From Gemmatimonadaceae bacterium (GTDB lineage: Bacteria; Gemmatimonadota; Gemmatimonadetes; Gemmatimonadales; Gemmatimonadaceae): a stretch of DNA of 7,823 nt. The translations under genes were made by a program, and so were the position numbers. The notes beneath the pieces are model-generated. The model made no database searches. It was not told the DNA's origin and saw only the letters and a list, made by a program, of their open reading frames with translations. This document shows, piece by piece, positions 1 to 7,221 of the stretch. The stretch's first letter is position 1; each line of letters opens with the position of its first letter. The stretch lies in assembly GCA_025451425.1 (NCBI GenBank), contig JANWKK010000296.1, forward strand, positions 1 through 7,823, read 5' to 3'.

Positions 1-429
1 CACGCCGCCTTGGAACTTGGTCGACGGATGGCCGCGGAATCGAGGGACGATGGCGCACCTGTTCGGTCGCCGCGGGACGTCGTTGAGCTATTCGCCGCCC
101 GCCTGGAAGATCTTCCGGTCGAGGAGTTTCACGTGGCGGTACTGGATTCGCAGCATCGATTGGAACGAGACATCATGGTCACCCGGGGTATACTCAATTC
201 GTCGCTCGTCCATCCACGCGAGGTTTTTCGCGAGGCAATCGCCGAGCGGGCGGCGGCGATCATCCTGGTCCACAATCATCCGAGCGGCGACCCAACGCCG
301 TCGGCGGATGATCGCGTGGTAACGGAACAGCTCGTCGCGGCGGGTCGGTTGCTGGACATTCCGGTGCACGACCACGTTATCGTGGGACGAGGACGGTACA
401 CGAGCTTCGCGGAGGCAGGTCTGCTGTGA
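1..429 (+). CDS. radC: RadC family JAB/JAMM-domain protein, 3' part (5' end outside window)
   Basis: The reading frame is open from base 1 (His-Ala-Ala then LELGRR) and ends at TGA 427-429. The LELGRR stretch is typical of the RadC linker before the JAB domain, so the TTG at 10 is probably internal and the true start lies upstream. Visible residues 1-142 contain the whole JAMM-type metal site: H91-N-H93 followed by PSGDPTPS and D104, the HxH...SxxD signature, inside a domain starting near residue 25. RadC proteins were once called DNA-repair factors, but their substrate and biochemical role remain unclear; the fold is that of zinc-dependent JAB isopeptidases. The missing part should be the N-terminal helix-hairpin-helix region, which cannot be seen here. 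The stop codon overlaps the start of rel, suggesting one operon. The family call is secure; the cellular function is not. Confidence 0.93.
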   Translation, partial: HAALELGRRMAAESRDDGAPVRSPRDVVELFAARLEDLPVEEFHVAVLDSQHRLERDIMVTRGILNSSLVHPREVFREAIAERAAAIILVHNHPSGDPTPSADDRVVTEQLVAAGRLLDIPVHDHVIVGRGRYTSFAEAGLL

Positions 430-2615
430 CGGCAACGGCACCAGTTGGCGAGAAACGGGGCGGGGAATTCATCCCGGGTTGGCGCGAGGACGAGCATCCT
501 CTCCACGACAAGCTCGATCGCGACCTGCTGGTTCGCGCCTACCAGTTCGGCGAGCAAGCTCACCGCGGCCAGGTGCGCAACTCGGGCGAGCCGTTCATCA
601 GCCACGCGGTGGAAGTCGCAAAGATTCTCGCTGACCTGCAGCTCGATTCGACCACTGTTGCGTGCGGTCTGCTGCACGACGTCGTCGAAGACACGAAGGT
701 CGCGATCGCCGACGTCGATCGCGAGTTCGGCCGCGAGATCGCGAGCATCGTCGACGGCCTGACGAAGATCGCGAAGCTGCCATCGGGTGGGTCGAACCAG
801 GACCGCCAGGTCGAGAGCTACCGCAAGCTCCTCCTCTCGATTGCCAAGGACGCTCGCGTCATCATCGTCAAGCTGGCCGATCGCCTGCACAACATGCGTA
901 CGCTCGACTTTCTCTCGGAAGAGAAGCGGCGACGCATCGCGCAGGAGACACGCGATCTCTACGCGCCCCTCGCGCATCGCTTCGGTATGGCGAAGATGCG
1001 GTGGGAGCTCGAGGACCTCGCGTTCAAGCATCTCGAAGCTGAGGAGTATCGTGCTCTTGCAAAGAAGGTGGCGCAAAAGCGCGGCGAGCGGGAAGCGCTG
1101 ATCAAGCAGATGCGGGAACCGCTCGAGAATGCGCTGACTCGAGCGGGAATCAACAACGTCGACGCCACGGGGCGTCCGAAGCATCTCTGGTCGATTTACA
1201 AGAAGATGCAACAGCGCCAGCGACCGTACGATGAGATTTATGATCTCCTCGCGATTCGCGTGTTAGTCGACAGCGTTCCGGATTGCTATCATGCACTTGG
1301 CGTGGTGCACGATCAGTGGACGCCGGTGCAGGAGCGCATCAAGGACTATATCGCGCAGCCAAAGTCCAACGGATATCAATCGCTGCACACGACCGTGTTC
1401 GGCCCCGGCCGCCAGCTGTACGAGATTCAGATTCGCACGCGCGACATGCATCGTACGGCGGATTTCGGCATCGCCGCGCACTGGCGTTACAAGGAAAGCG
1501 CGCGTAGCTCGGATGAGTTGGACCGGCACCTGACCTGGTTCCGGCAGGTGCTCGAGCTCCAGATGGACGCGAAGACGCCTGACGAGTTCCTCGAGTTTCT
1601 GAAGCTCGATCTCTATCAGGACGAAATTTTCGTGTTCACGCCCACGGGCGACGTCATTCAGTTGCCCAAAGGAGCGACACCAATCGACTTTGCCTTTGCG
1701 GTGCATACGGAGATCGGTCTCCATTGCGCCGGTGCGAAGGTGAACGGCCGCATCGCGCCGCTTTCGCGACCCCTGCGGAACTCGGAGACGGTCGAGATCA
1801 TCACGGCGCCGACGGCGAAGCCGTCGCGCGATTGGCTCGCTCACGTTCGCACGGGTCGCGCGCGGCACAAGATCCGTCAGGTCATGCGCAAAGAGGCGCA
1901 GCTGTCGGCGACGAAGCTGGGCCAGGACATACTCGACCGCGAGCTGAAGCGCCGCCGGCTGCCCAAGATCGGCGACGATGCACTCGATAAAGCAGCGCGT
2001 TCGCTGAACCTCACCGACTCCACGCACCTGCTGGCGTCGATAGGGCAGGGCGACGTCAATGTTTTACAAGTTCTCAAGTTCGTCCATCCCGACCTCGACA
2101 CGAATCCCGAGGCCGCGAGACCGAGCGCGTTGGAGCGACTGGTCGACCGCGTTCGCGGCTCGAAGGGCGTCCGCATCCAGGGTGTGGACGGGCTCATGGT
2201 CCGCTACGCGCAGTGCTGCCAGCCCGTTCCCGGAGATCCGGTCGTTGGCTACGTGACGCGTGGACGCGGCGTCAGTATTCATCGCGGCGACTGCCCCAAT
2301 CTGCTTCTGTTGGCTCACGAGCCGGAGCGCCGGCTCGAGATCGACTGGCAAGAAGCGCAGGGCGAGCGGTTCCTGGTGCGGCTCGCGCTCGAGGGGAACG
2401 ACCGCCGTGGACTCTACGCCGACGTCGCCGCCGCCGTAAGCTCGACAGGCACCGACATCAAGAGCATGGACCTACGCAGCACCGACGGGAAGATCATTGG
2501 ATCCGTGCTCGTCGAGGTCGAGAACCTTGCGCACCTACAGAAGATCATCAAGTCCGTGCGGCGGGTGAAAGGCATTACCGAGGTGGCGCGAAGGGAAAGG
2601 CTGACGGCGGAATAA
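426..2615 (+). CDS. rel: Bifunctional (p)ppGpp synthetase/hydrolase, RelA/SpoT family
   Basis: This 729-residue protein has the full long-RSH architecture (E. coli SpoT 702, RelA 744). It makes pppGpp/ppGpp from GTP/GDP and ATP, and degrades it, in the stringent response. The N-terminal HD hydrolase (about 30-185) keeps the expected residues: R51, H60, H84-D85, E88-D89, D152 and N156. The synthetase domain (about 245-355) has D273 in YDLLAIR, R304-I-K306-D307 (the RxKD motif of bifunctional enzymes, not the EFDD of RelA), GYQSLHTTV and E333 in EIQIRT. A TGS domain follows at 399-461, then a helical region, a Cys/His zinc-type region (C597, C598, H619, C623) and a C-terminal ACT domain at about 646-722. 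The start is GTG 426, overlapping the radC stop by four bases, with GGAGG at 411-415 ten bases upstream. Both active sites look intact, so it could be the organism's only RSH; that is inference. Confidence 0.97.
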   Translation: MTATAPVGEKRGGEFIPGWREDEHPLHDKLDRDLLVRAYQFGEQAHRGQVRNSGEPFISHAVEVAKILADLQLDSTTVACGLLHDVVEDTKVAIADVDREFGREIASIVDGLTKIAKLPSGGSNQDRQVESYRKLLLSIAKDARVIIVKLADRLHNMRTLDFLSEEKRRRIAQETRDLYAPLAHRFGMAKMRWELEDLAFKHLEAEEYRALAKKVAQKRGEREALIKQMREPLENALTRAGINNVDATGRPKHLWSIYKKMQQRQRPYDEIYDLLAIRVLVDSVPDCYHALGVVHDQWTPVQERIKDYIAQPKSNGYQSLHTTVFGPGRQLYEIQIRTRDMHRTADFGIAAHWRYKESARSSDELDRHLTWFRQVLELQMDAKTPDEFLEFLKLDLYQDEIFVFTPTGDVIQLPKGATPIDFAFAVHTEIGLHCAGAKVNGRIAPLSRPLRNSETVEIITAPTAKPSRDWLAHVRTGRARHKIRQVMRKEAQLSATKLGQDILDRELKRRRLPKIGDDALDKAARSLNLTDSTHLLASIGQGDVNVLQVLKFVHPDLDTNPEAARPSALERLVDRVRGSKGVRIQGVDGLMVRYAQCCQPVPGDPVVGYVTRGRGVSIHRGDCPNLLLLAHEPERRLEIDWQEAQGERFLVRLALEGNDRRGLYADVAAAVSSTGTDIKSMDLRSTDGKIIGSVLVEVENLAHLQKIIKSVRRVKGITEVARRERLTAE

Positions 2616-2621
2616 GGAATA

Positions 2622-2728
2622 AGTGGTTGGTGATTCGTGGTTGGTTGTTGGTGATTTCGGTCGGCGGCGAGCAAAGCTCGCCGCGCTCATTTTCACCAGC
2701 CACGAACGACCAACTACCAACCACTAGC
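2622..2728. repeat. Intergenic inverted repeat made of 7-nt units (copy 1)
   Basis: The rel-uvrB gap is nearly filled by this element. The left arm (2622-2654) and right arm (2693-2725) are both 33 nt. Compared with the reverse complement of the right arm, the left arm matches at 26 of 33 positions, with a perfect outer 10 bp (AGTGGTTGGT/ACCAACCACT) and a perfect inner 6 bp; allowing G-U, 28 of 33 could pair in RNA. The right arm is five consecutive heptamers from 2694: caccagc, cacgaac, gaccaac, taccaac, cactagc. The left arm reads as the complementary units gttggtg, attcgtg, gttggtt, gttggtg from 2626. A separate GC-rich hairpin (2664-2684) sits in the centre. GGAATAA also occurs twice in tandem across the rel stop codon (2609-2622). 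The function is unknown; a terminator or dispersed repeat is inferred. Confidence 0.8.
2664..2693 (+). terminator. Possible intrinsic terminator after rel
   Basis: GCGGCGAGC (2664-2672) and GCTCGCCGC (2676-2684) form a perfect 9-bp stem around an AAA loop. A short T-run (2690-2693) follows, but five bases separate it from the stem, which is weaker than a classic intrinsic terminator. The hairpin lies 48 bases after the rel stop and is nested in the longer heptad inverted repeat. That repeat could fold first or extend the structure. Termination is plausible from position but unproven. Confidence 0.45.
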
Positions 2729-2733
2729 ATCCC

Positions 2734-2763
2734 CGAACAAACCCCGGAAGCCGATAGTATATT
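2734..2763 (+). promoter_or_regulatory. Possible uvrB promoter with -10 very close to the ATG
   Basis: TATATT at 2758-2763 matches five of six bases of the sigma-70 -10 consensus in an otherwise GC-rich context. At 18-bp spacing the -35 position would be CGAACA (2734-2739), which matches only three of six. A start about 7 nt after the -10 would fall at the uvrB ATG (2769), giving a leaderless message. No good Shine-Dalgarno is visible: GGAAG at 2746-2750 is 18 bases from the ATG. The AT-rich patch and missing SD support the idea; the weak -35 argues against certainty. Confidence 0.35.
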
Positions 2764-2768
2764 TCGCC

Positions 2769-4817
2769 ATGGCCCGCGCCGATTTCGACCTCCAAGCTCC
2801 CTTCAAGCCCGCCGGCGATCAGCCCAAAGCCATCGCCGAGCTATCGCGTGGGCTCGAGCGGGGCGATCGCTTCCAGACACTCCTCGGCGTCACCGGCTCG
2901 GGCAAGACGATGACGATGGCGAACGTCATCAAGGAGCACGGAAAGCCCACGCTCGTGCTCTCCCACAACAAGACCCTCGCGGCGCAGCTCTACGGAGAGC
3001 TCAAGAGCTTTCTGCCGCATAACGCGGTCGAGTACTTCATCTCGTACTACGACTACTATCAGCCGGAAGCATACGTCCCGTCCACCGACACGTATATCGA
3101 AAAAGACGCGTCGATCAACGAAGACATCGACCGACTTCGTCTGCGGGCGACCTCGAGTCTCATGGAGCGCGACGACGTCGTCATCGTCGCCACGGTGTCC
3201 GCGATCTACGGCCTCGGCGATCCGGTGCAGTACAAGGAGCAGATGGTCACGCTCACGAAGGGTGAGAAGGTCGCTCGCGATCAGATCCTCCGCTCGCTCG
3301 TGAAGATTCAGTACAGTCGAAACGACGTTGCGTTCGAGCGCGGGACGTTCCGCGTGCGTGGCGACACGGTGGAGATCTTCCCCGCCTACGAGGAGCAAGG
3401 CGTTCGCGTGGAAATGTGGGGCGACGAGGTCGAGTGCATCTCCAAGATCAACGTCCTCACCGGCGAGACGATCGCGACGCTCGATCGTGCGGCGATCTAC
3501 CCGGCCAAGCATTTCGTCACACAGCGGCCGACGCTCGAGCGTGCCATAAAGCTCATTCGCGACGAGCTCCAGGAACGACTCACACTGTTGCGCGAGCAGG
3601 GCAAGTTGCTCGAAGCTCAGCGACTCGAATCGCGCACCAATTTCGACGTCGAGATGATGCTCGAGATCGGCACCTGCGCCGGCATCGAGAATTACTCGCG
3701 ACATCTCTCGGGACGCGCCGCCGGCGAGCGCCCGGCATGTTTGTTCGACTACTTCCCCGAGGACTTCCTCGTCGTCGTCGACGAGTCGCATGTTACCCTG
3801 CCGCAGATCGCGGGGATGTTCAACGGCGATCGTGCGCGCAAGCTCACTCTTGTCGAGTATGGCTTCCGCCTGCCGAGCGCCCTGGATAATCGCCCATTGA
3901 TGTTTGACGAGTTCCTCGCCCTAACCCCGCGCGCCGTTTTTGTTTCGGCTACTCCTGCGGAGCTGGAGCTGCAGTTATCGGAAGGCGTCGTCGTCGAGCA
4001 GATCATTCGACCGACGGGTCTCATCGACCCGGAGATCGAGATTCGACCGGTTCGCGGGCAAGTTGATGATCTGCTCAACGAGATTCGCATTCGCGAGCGC
4101 CGCGGCGAACGCGTGCTCGTCACCACGCTCACGAAGCGCATGGCGGAAGATCTCTCCGACTATCTCCAACAGGTCGGTGTGAGAGTGCGTTACATGCACT
4201 CGGACATCGACGCGATCGAGCGGATGGAGATTGTGCGCGGTCTCCGGCTCGGCGAGTTCGACGTGCTGGTTGGCATCAACCTGTTGCGTGAGGGTCTCGA
4301 TCTCCCGGAGGTTTCCCTCGTGGCGATTCTCGATGCCGATCAGGAAGGGTTTCTTCGCAGCGATCGTTCGTTGATCCAGACCGTTGGCCGAGCAGCGCGA
4401 AACGTGCACGGTCGCGCGATTTTCTACGCCGATCGCATCACCGGCTCGATGCAACGGTGCATCGAGGAGACCGGCCGTCGCCGCGTGATACAGGTCGAGT
4501 ACAATCGCGAGCATGGAATCACGCCGACGTCGGTACTCAAGAGCGTCGATCAGGCACGGCTCATTACGCGCGTTGCCGACGCGCGAACGACGGAACGCGA
4601 GGAGCGTCGAGTCGCCGAGCCGGCGCGCGGCTACGCCGTGATGGATACCGAATCGCTCGAGAAAATGCTCGAGCAGCAAATGCGCGAGGCCGCGGCGGCG
4701 ATGGACTTCGAGCTGGCGGCACAGCTGCGCGATCAGCTGTTCGAGGTGCGCGCGCACGGCGCGGCGTCGACGAAGAACGCGCAAACCGCCGTCACCGGCT
4801 CTCGCGCGAGTCGCTGA
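2769..4817 (+). CDS. uvrB: UvrABC excinuclease subunit B
   Basis: This is the DNA-damage-verifying helicase-like subunit of nucleotide excision repair. It is loaded by UvrA, inserts a hairpin between the strands and recruits UvrC for incision. The 682 residues match the usual length (E. coli 673). Visible motifs in order are: Walker A GVTGSGKT (40-47); the Tyr-rich beta-hairpin starting at [12 protein letters not shown] (89-100) and extending to about 113; the DESH box (338-341); SAT (393-395); helicase motif [11 protein letters not shown] (537-545); and a C-terminal UVR domain (about 626-660) that binds UvrC. All expected helicase residues I looked for are present. The start ATG 2769 gives the expected N-terminus but lacks a clear SD. 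tsaE follows after 10 bases, so it probably heads a uvrB-tsaE-tsaB-rimI transcript. No convincing LexA box was found upstream. Confidence 0.98.
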   Translation: MARADFDLQAPFKPAGDQPKAIAELSRGLERGDRFQTLLGVTGSGKTMTMANVIKEHGKPTLVLSHNKTLAAQLYGELKSFLPHNAVEYFISYYDYYQPEAYVPSTDTYIEKDASINEDIDRLRLRATSSLMERDDVVIVATVSAIYGLGDPVQYKEQMVTLTKGEKVARDQILRSLVKIQYSRNDVAFERGTFRVRGDTVEIFPAYEEQGVRVEMWGDEVECISKINVLTGETIATLDRAAIYPAKHFVTQRPTLERAIKLIRDELQERLTLLREQGKLLEAQRLESRTNFDVEMMLEIGTCAGIENYSRHLSGRAAGERPACLFDYFPEDFLVVVDESHVTLPQIAGMFNGDRARKLTLVEYGFRLPSALDNRPLMFDEFLALTPRAVFVSATPAELELQLSEGVVVEQIIRPTGLIDPEIEIRPVRGQVDDLLNEIRIRERRGERVLVTTLTKRMAEDLSDYLQQVGVRVRYMHSDIDAIERMEIVRGLRLGEFDVLVGINLLREGLDLPEVSLVAILDADQEGFLRSDRSLIQTVGRAARNVHGRAIFYADRITGSMQRCIEETGRRRVIQVEYNREHGITPTSVLKSVDQARLITRVADARTTEREERRVAEPARGYAVMDTESLEKMLEQQMREAAAAMDFELAAQLRDQLFEVRAHGAASTKNAQTAVTGSRASR

Positions 4818-4827
4818 ATCCTTCCCT

Positions 4828-5319
4828 ATGGAAGGCCATTCCCAGCCCGTCCCGCCACTCGCGGCGCGAGGTCATCTCGCCGTTACGGAGTCCGAGCTCA
4901 TTGACTGGGGCGAGCGCGTCGGTCGGGCCGCTCGCCCTCCGCTCGTCGTGGCCCTGAGCGGCGACCTGGGGTCCGGCAAAACGACCCTCGCGCGCGCGAT
5001 CTGCCGCGGGTACGGCGTGCCTAACGAGATAACCAGCCCCACATTCACGCTCGTGCACGAATTTGCCGGTGCGCGATCGCGGGTCTACCACCTCGATCTG
5101 TACCGGCTCCGCGGTCCCGACGAGCTCGCGAACCTCGGTTGGGATGAGATCCTCTCGTCGGACGCGCTCGTGCTCATCGAATGGGCGGAGCGAGCGGGAA
5201 CCCTTCTTCCGCCGGATCACGTGCCGATTCTGTTGCAGCACCTTCCCGACGATCCGACGCGACGCCTGCTCTACGCCGGTGGCCACGTCGGCGAGCAAAG
5301 ATTCGGAGATCACGGGTGA
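4828..5319 (+). CDS. tsaE: tRNA t6A biosynthesis ATPase TsaE
   Basis: TsaE is the small ATPase that works with TsaB and TsaD to attach the threonylcarbamoyl group to A37 of ANN-decoding tRNAs. The 163-residue protein (E. coli 153) has the P-loop GDLGSGKTT (45-53), a TSPTFTLVHEF switch segment (69-79), the Walker B-like YHLDLYRL (87-94) and the conserved LIEWAER (116-122, with W119). The N-terminal 18 residues before the conserved TESE segment are Pro/Gly-rich and probably flexible. ATG 4828 is ten bases after the uvrB stop and has no good SD, so it may rely on translation from uvrB. Its stop overlaps the tsaB start by four bases. The identification is secure from the motifs and from the tsaB and rimI neighbours. 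Confidence 0.96.
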   Translation: MEGHSQPVPPLAARGHLAVTESELIDWGERVGRAARPPLVVALSGDLGSGKTTLARAICRGYGVPNEITSPTFTLVHEFAGARSRVYHLDLYRLRGPDELANLGWDEILSSDALVLIEWAERAGTLLPPDHVPILLQHLPDDPTRRLLYAGGHVGEQRFGDHG

Positions 5320-5987
5320 TCGCCCTCGTCGTGGACGCGTCGACCTACGTCGGGACCACCGCGGTGCTACGCGATGGCGAGGTGCTGGCCGACGCCGACG
5401 CCGCGATGCGAGGACGTGAGGCGGAGGCATTGATGCCAGCCGGCGTCGCCACTCTGTCGCGCGCCGGCGTGTCGGGTCGCGATCTGTCACGCGTCGTGTG
5501 CGGCGCCGGACCGGGAAGCTTCACAAGTCTGCGCATTGCGGCGTCCATCGCGAAGGGCATTGCCGCAGGGGTCCGCTGTCCGCTCTACGCGATCTCGTCG
5601 CTCGCCCTACTGGCAGCCGGGGACGGCGCACCAAGGCCGGGCCGCTACCTGGCGGCCCTCGACGCGCTTCGCGGTGAGGCGTACGTTGCCGGCTTCTCGG
5701 TCGAAGCCAGCGGGGAGATTGTCGTGACCATGTCGCCATCCCTCGTGCGTCAGCAGGATGTCCCGGGCATCGCGAGGACGCTTGGTGCCGAAACGATTGG
5801 ACCTGGGCAGGAAATCGATCGTGCGCCTCGGGCTCGTGGCGTGATTGCGCTCCAGACAATCATCGAGGCGAATGGACCGGTCGACCTTGGCAGTTGGGAG
5901 CCGGCTTACGGTCGGAATGCAGAGGCGCAGGTGCGCTGGGAGGCTGCCCACGGACAGCCGCTGCCGTTAGGTGTAACGTCTACGTGA
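5316..5987 (+). CDS. tsaB: tRNA t6A biosynthesis protein TsaB
   Basis: TsaB is an ASKHA-fold, inactive TsaD paralogue that dimerises with TsaD and forms the TsaBDE complex for tRNA t6A37 synthesis. The 223 residues (E. coli 231) show the N-terminal ALVVDAST strand (3-10), the family signature GAGPGSFTSLRIA (63-75), ALDALRGEAYVAGF (114-127) and a C-terminal WEPAYGRNAEAQVRWE segment (194-209). The usual His-Ser-Glu after the first strands is replaced by REAEALMP (34-41), a mild variation. The open frame extends upstream to 5181, but GTG 5316 is chosen because it starts right at the conserved first strand, has GGAG at 5305-5308 seven bases before it, and overlaps the tsaE TGA in a GTGA junction. 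tsaD is not in the window. Confidence 0.95.
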   Translation: MIALVVDASTYVGTTAVLRDGEVLADADAAMRGREAEALMPAGVATLSRAGVSGRDLSRVVCGAGPGSFTSLRIAASIAKGIAAGVRCPLYAISSLALLAAGDGAPRPGRYLAALDALRGEAYVAGFSVEASGEIVVTMSPSLVRQQDVPGIARTLGAETIGPGQEIDRAPRARGVIALQTIIEANGPVDLGSWEPAYGRNAEAQVRWEAAHGQPLPLGVTST

Positions 5988-6472
5988 CTATGCGCGTCGG
6001 CCGAGTTCGCGTTGACGACATCGCCACGATCGCCGAAATCGAGCGCCGCTCGTTCTCCGATCCGTGGTCCGAACGTTCCTTTCGGGACGTTCTCGCCCAC
6101 TCGCGGATGTTTTTTGTCTGCGCCCGTGACGGAACGGACGAGTCTCCTGTGCCGCGTGCGCTCGGTTATGTTGTCGCGTGGTTTGCGGGAGGGCAGGGTG
6201 AGATCGCGAATCTCGCAGTCGATCCCGATGCGCGCGGGCGCAGTATCGGTTCCGCGCTGCTCGACGCAGCCCTCGAGGAGGCGAGGCGCCAGAAGACCGA
6301 CGAGGTTTTTCTCGAGGTTCGAAACTCCAATCTGCGTGCACGACAACTGTACGAGTCGCGTGGATTCGCTGAGGTTGGGAGGCGGCGTCGCTATTATCGT
6401 CAGCCGGTGGAGGACGCAGTAATCTTACGTCGAACCGAGCCAATTGCTGTTAATCCACATTCTGAACTGTGA
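5984..6472 (+). CDS. rimI: RimI-family ribosomal protein S18-alanine N-acetyltransferase (GNAT)
   Basis: This is a GNAT-fold acetyltransferase. RimI acetylates the N-terminal alanine of ribosomal protein S18, and in many bacteria the gene travels with tsaB. The 162-residue form (E. coli 148) has the acetyl-CoA motif A, LAVDPDARGRSIGSALL (77-93, with RxxGxG-like R84-x-x-x-I-G), LEVRNSN (110-116, E111) and LYESRGF (122-128, Y123). E111 and Y123 keep the 12-residue spacing of the E. coli catalytic pair E103/Y115. The RRRRYYRQPVEDAVIL tail (133-148) is typical of RimI. Start choice is between GTG 5984, which overlaps the tsaB stop as GTGA and has AGGTG at 5969-5973, and ATG 5990, two codons later (160 aa). 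The repeated GTGA junctions favour the former. Substrate specificity is inferred from family and context. Confidence 0.92.
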   Translation: MTMRVGRVRVDDIATIAEIERRSFSDPWSERSFRDVLAHSRMFFVCARDGTDESPVPRALGYVVAWFAGGQGEIANLAVDPDARGRSIGSALLDAALEEARRQKTDEVFLEVRNSNLRARQLYESRGFAEVGRRRRYYRQPVEDAVILRRTEPIAVNPHSEL

Positions 6473-6613
6473 AGCAAAAGCTGTTGTGGTAAAGAAGCTT
6501 GAGCGGTCTCGCCAAGAAACTGTTCGAGGTGCGTGAATTCGGTTGAGCGTTTTACTGGGTTGGATGACACTGTACGCGGCGAGAACTGAAGCCCCTCTCG
6601 CCAGGAGGATTAC
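6473..6613 (+). promoter_or_regulatory. ssb leader region with hairpin abutting the Shine-Dalgarno
   Basis: This 141-nt gap separates rimI from ssb. GGCGAGA (6578-6584) and TCTCGCC (6596-6602) form a perfect 7-bp stem with an 11-nt loop. AGGAGG (6603-6608) starts immediately after the stem, five bases before the GTG start. The structure could affect ribosome access or mRNA stability. A weak promoter is possible, with TTGAGC at 6543-6548 and a poor -10 GACACT at 6566-6571, spacing 17. No strong terminator for rimI is visible. The hairpin and SD are seen directly; a regulatory role is inferred. Confidence 0.5.
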
Positions 6614-7117
6614 GTGAGCCGTAGCCTGAACAAGGTCATGCTGATCGGGAATCTCGGGAATGATCCCGAAGTTCGTTCGACAGCGGGTGGAAATCGTGTT
6701 GCAACCTTCTCTCTCGCCACGAGTCGAACGTGGAACGACGCTGCCGGCTCGAAGCAGGAGAAGACCGAGTGGCATCGTTGCGTCGTGTGGAATTCGAAGG
6801 CGTCGCAGCTCGCTGATATCGTCGAGCGGTATGTGAAGAAGGGCGACAAGATCTACGTCGAAGGCCGAGTCGAATACCGTCAGTGGCAGGACAAGGACGG
6901 GCAAACGAGGTACAGCACCGAGATAAACGTTCGCGAGTTGATCATGCTCGGAGCGCCGCGCGGAGGTGGTGCTGCGCCAGATGGCGACGGCGAAGGCGCG
7001 AGCCAGCGCCCGAGTCGGGCACCAGCGACGCAGAAGGCCAAGGCAGCCGCTGGAGGAGATGACTTCGAAGACTTCCCGGGCGCGCTCGAAGACGAGGACG
7101 ACGATCTGCCTTTCTAG
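6614..7117 (+). CDS. ssb: Single-stranded DNA-binding protein
   Basis: SSB coats single-stranded DNA in replication, repair and recombination and recruits partners through its C-terminal tip. The 167 residues start with SRSLNKVMLIGNLGNDPEVR, the typical first OB-fold strand. The OB fold runs to about 112, with aromatic DNA-contact candidates W40, W53, W59 and W91. A Gly/Ala/Pro-rich linker (about 115-147) follows, then an acidic tail ending in DDDLPF, matching the conserved interaction tip. The start is GTG 6614 with a near-perfect AGGAGG five bases upstream. Unlike the common rpsF-ssb-rpsR arrangement, ssb here stands after rimI and is followed by a terminator-like element, so it is probably its own or a terminal transcription unit. 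The length and domains are ordinary. Confidence 0.98.
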   Translation: MSRSLNKVMLIGNLGNDPEVRSTAGGNRVATFSLATSRTWNDAAGSKQEKTEWHRCVVWNSKASQLADIVERYVKKGDKIYVEGRVEYRQWQDKDGQTRYSTEINVRELIMLGAPRGGGAAPDGDGEGASQRPSRAPATQKAKAAAGGDDFEDFPGALEDEDDDLPF

Positions 7118-7159
7118 GGGTTTTTGGTAGTGGGTAGCTGGTAGTTGGAAATAAGGGTG

Positions 7160-7185
7160 GGCCGGCGCCTTGGCGCCGGCCTTTT
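7160..7185 (+). terminator. Intrinsic terminator after ssb
   Basis: GGCCGGCGCC (7160-7169) and GGCGCCGGCC (7172-7181) are perfect complements around TT. In RNA this closes as nine pairs on a CUUG-type tetraloop, an unusually stable hairpin. TTTT (7182-7185) follows directly, then ACTTC. Lying 43 bases after the ssb stop, it is a good candidate for the end of the ssb transcript. It is also the core of the heptad inverted repeat, so the arms could pair outside it. Confidence 0.75.
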
Positions 7186-7221
7186 ACTTCTGAAAACCGC
7201 GCCATGAATCAACGGGCCGCC

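Noticed and set aside
10..429. TTG at 10 as the true start of radC
   Set aside because: The frame is open from base 1 and the first residues already match the RadC linker, so the gene continues upstream of the window.
276..1211. Long antisense frame opposite radC and rel
   Set aside because: Shadow of high-GC coding sequence; no recognisable domain, and the + strand frames have clear motifs.
2735..2749. Possible SOS-type box upstream of uvrB (GAAC-N7-GGAA)
   Set aside because: Only one half matches a GAAC/GTTC-type operator; no palindrome of known LexA consensus is complete.
2213..3022. 269-codon frame spanning the end of rel, the repeat and the start of uvrB
   Set aside because: Out of frame with two secure genes and runs through the heptad repeat; Arg-rich shadow composition.
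2841..3791. 316-codon antisense frame opposite uvrB
   Set aside because: Asp/Glu/Arg/Val-rich shadow frame with no family features; uvrB is certain on the + strand.
5181..5315. Upstream in-frame extension of tsaB (45 extra codons)
   Set aside because: The extension overlaps tsaE, is Arg/Ser-rich with no family similarity, and GTG 5316 has a well-placed SD.
6543..6571. ssb promoter (TTGAGC, 17 bp, GACACT)
   Set aside because: The -10 matches only three of six bases; kept as a mention in the leader entry but not strong enough to call.
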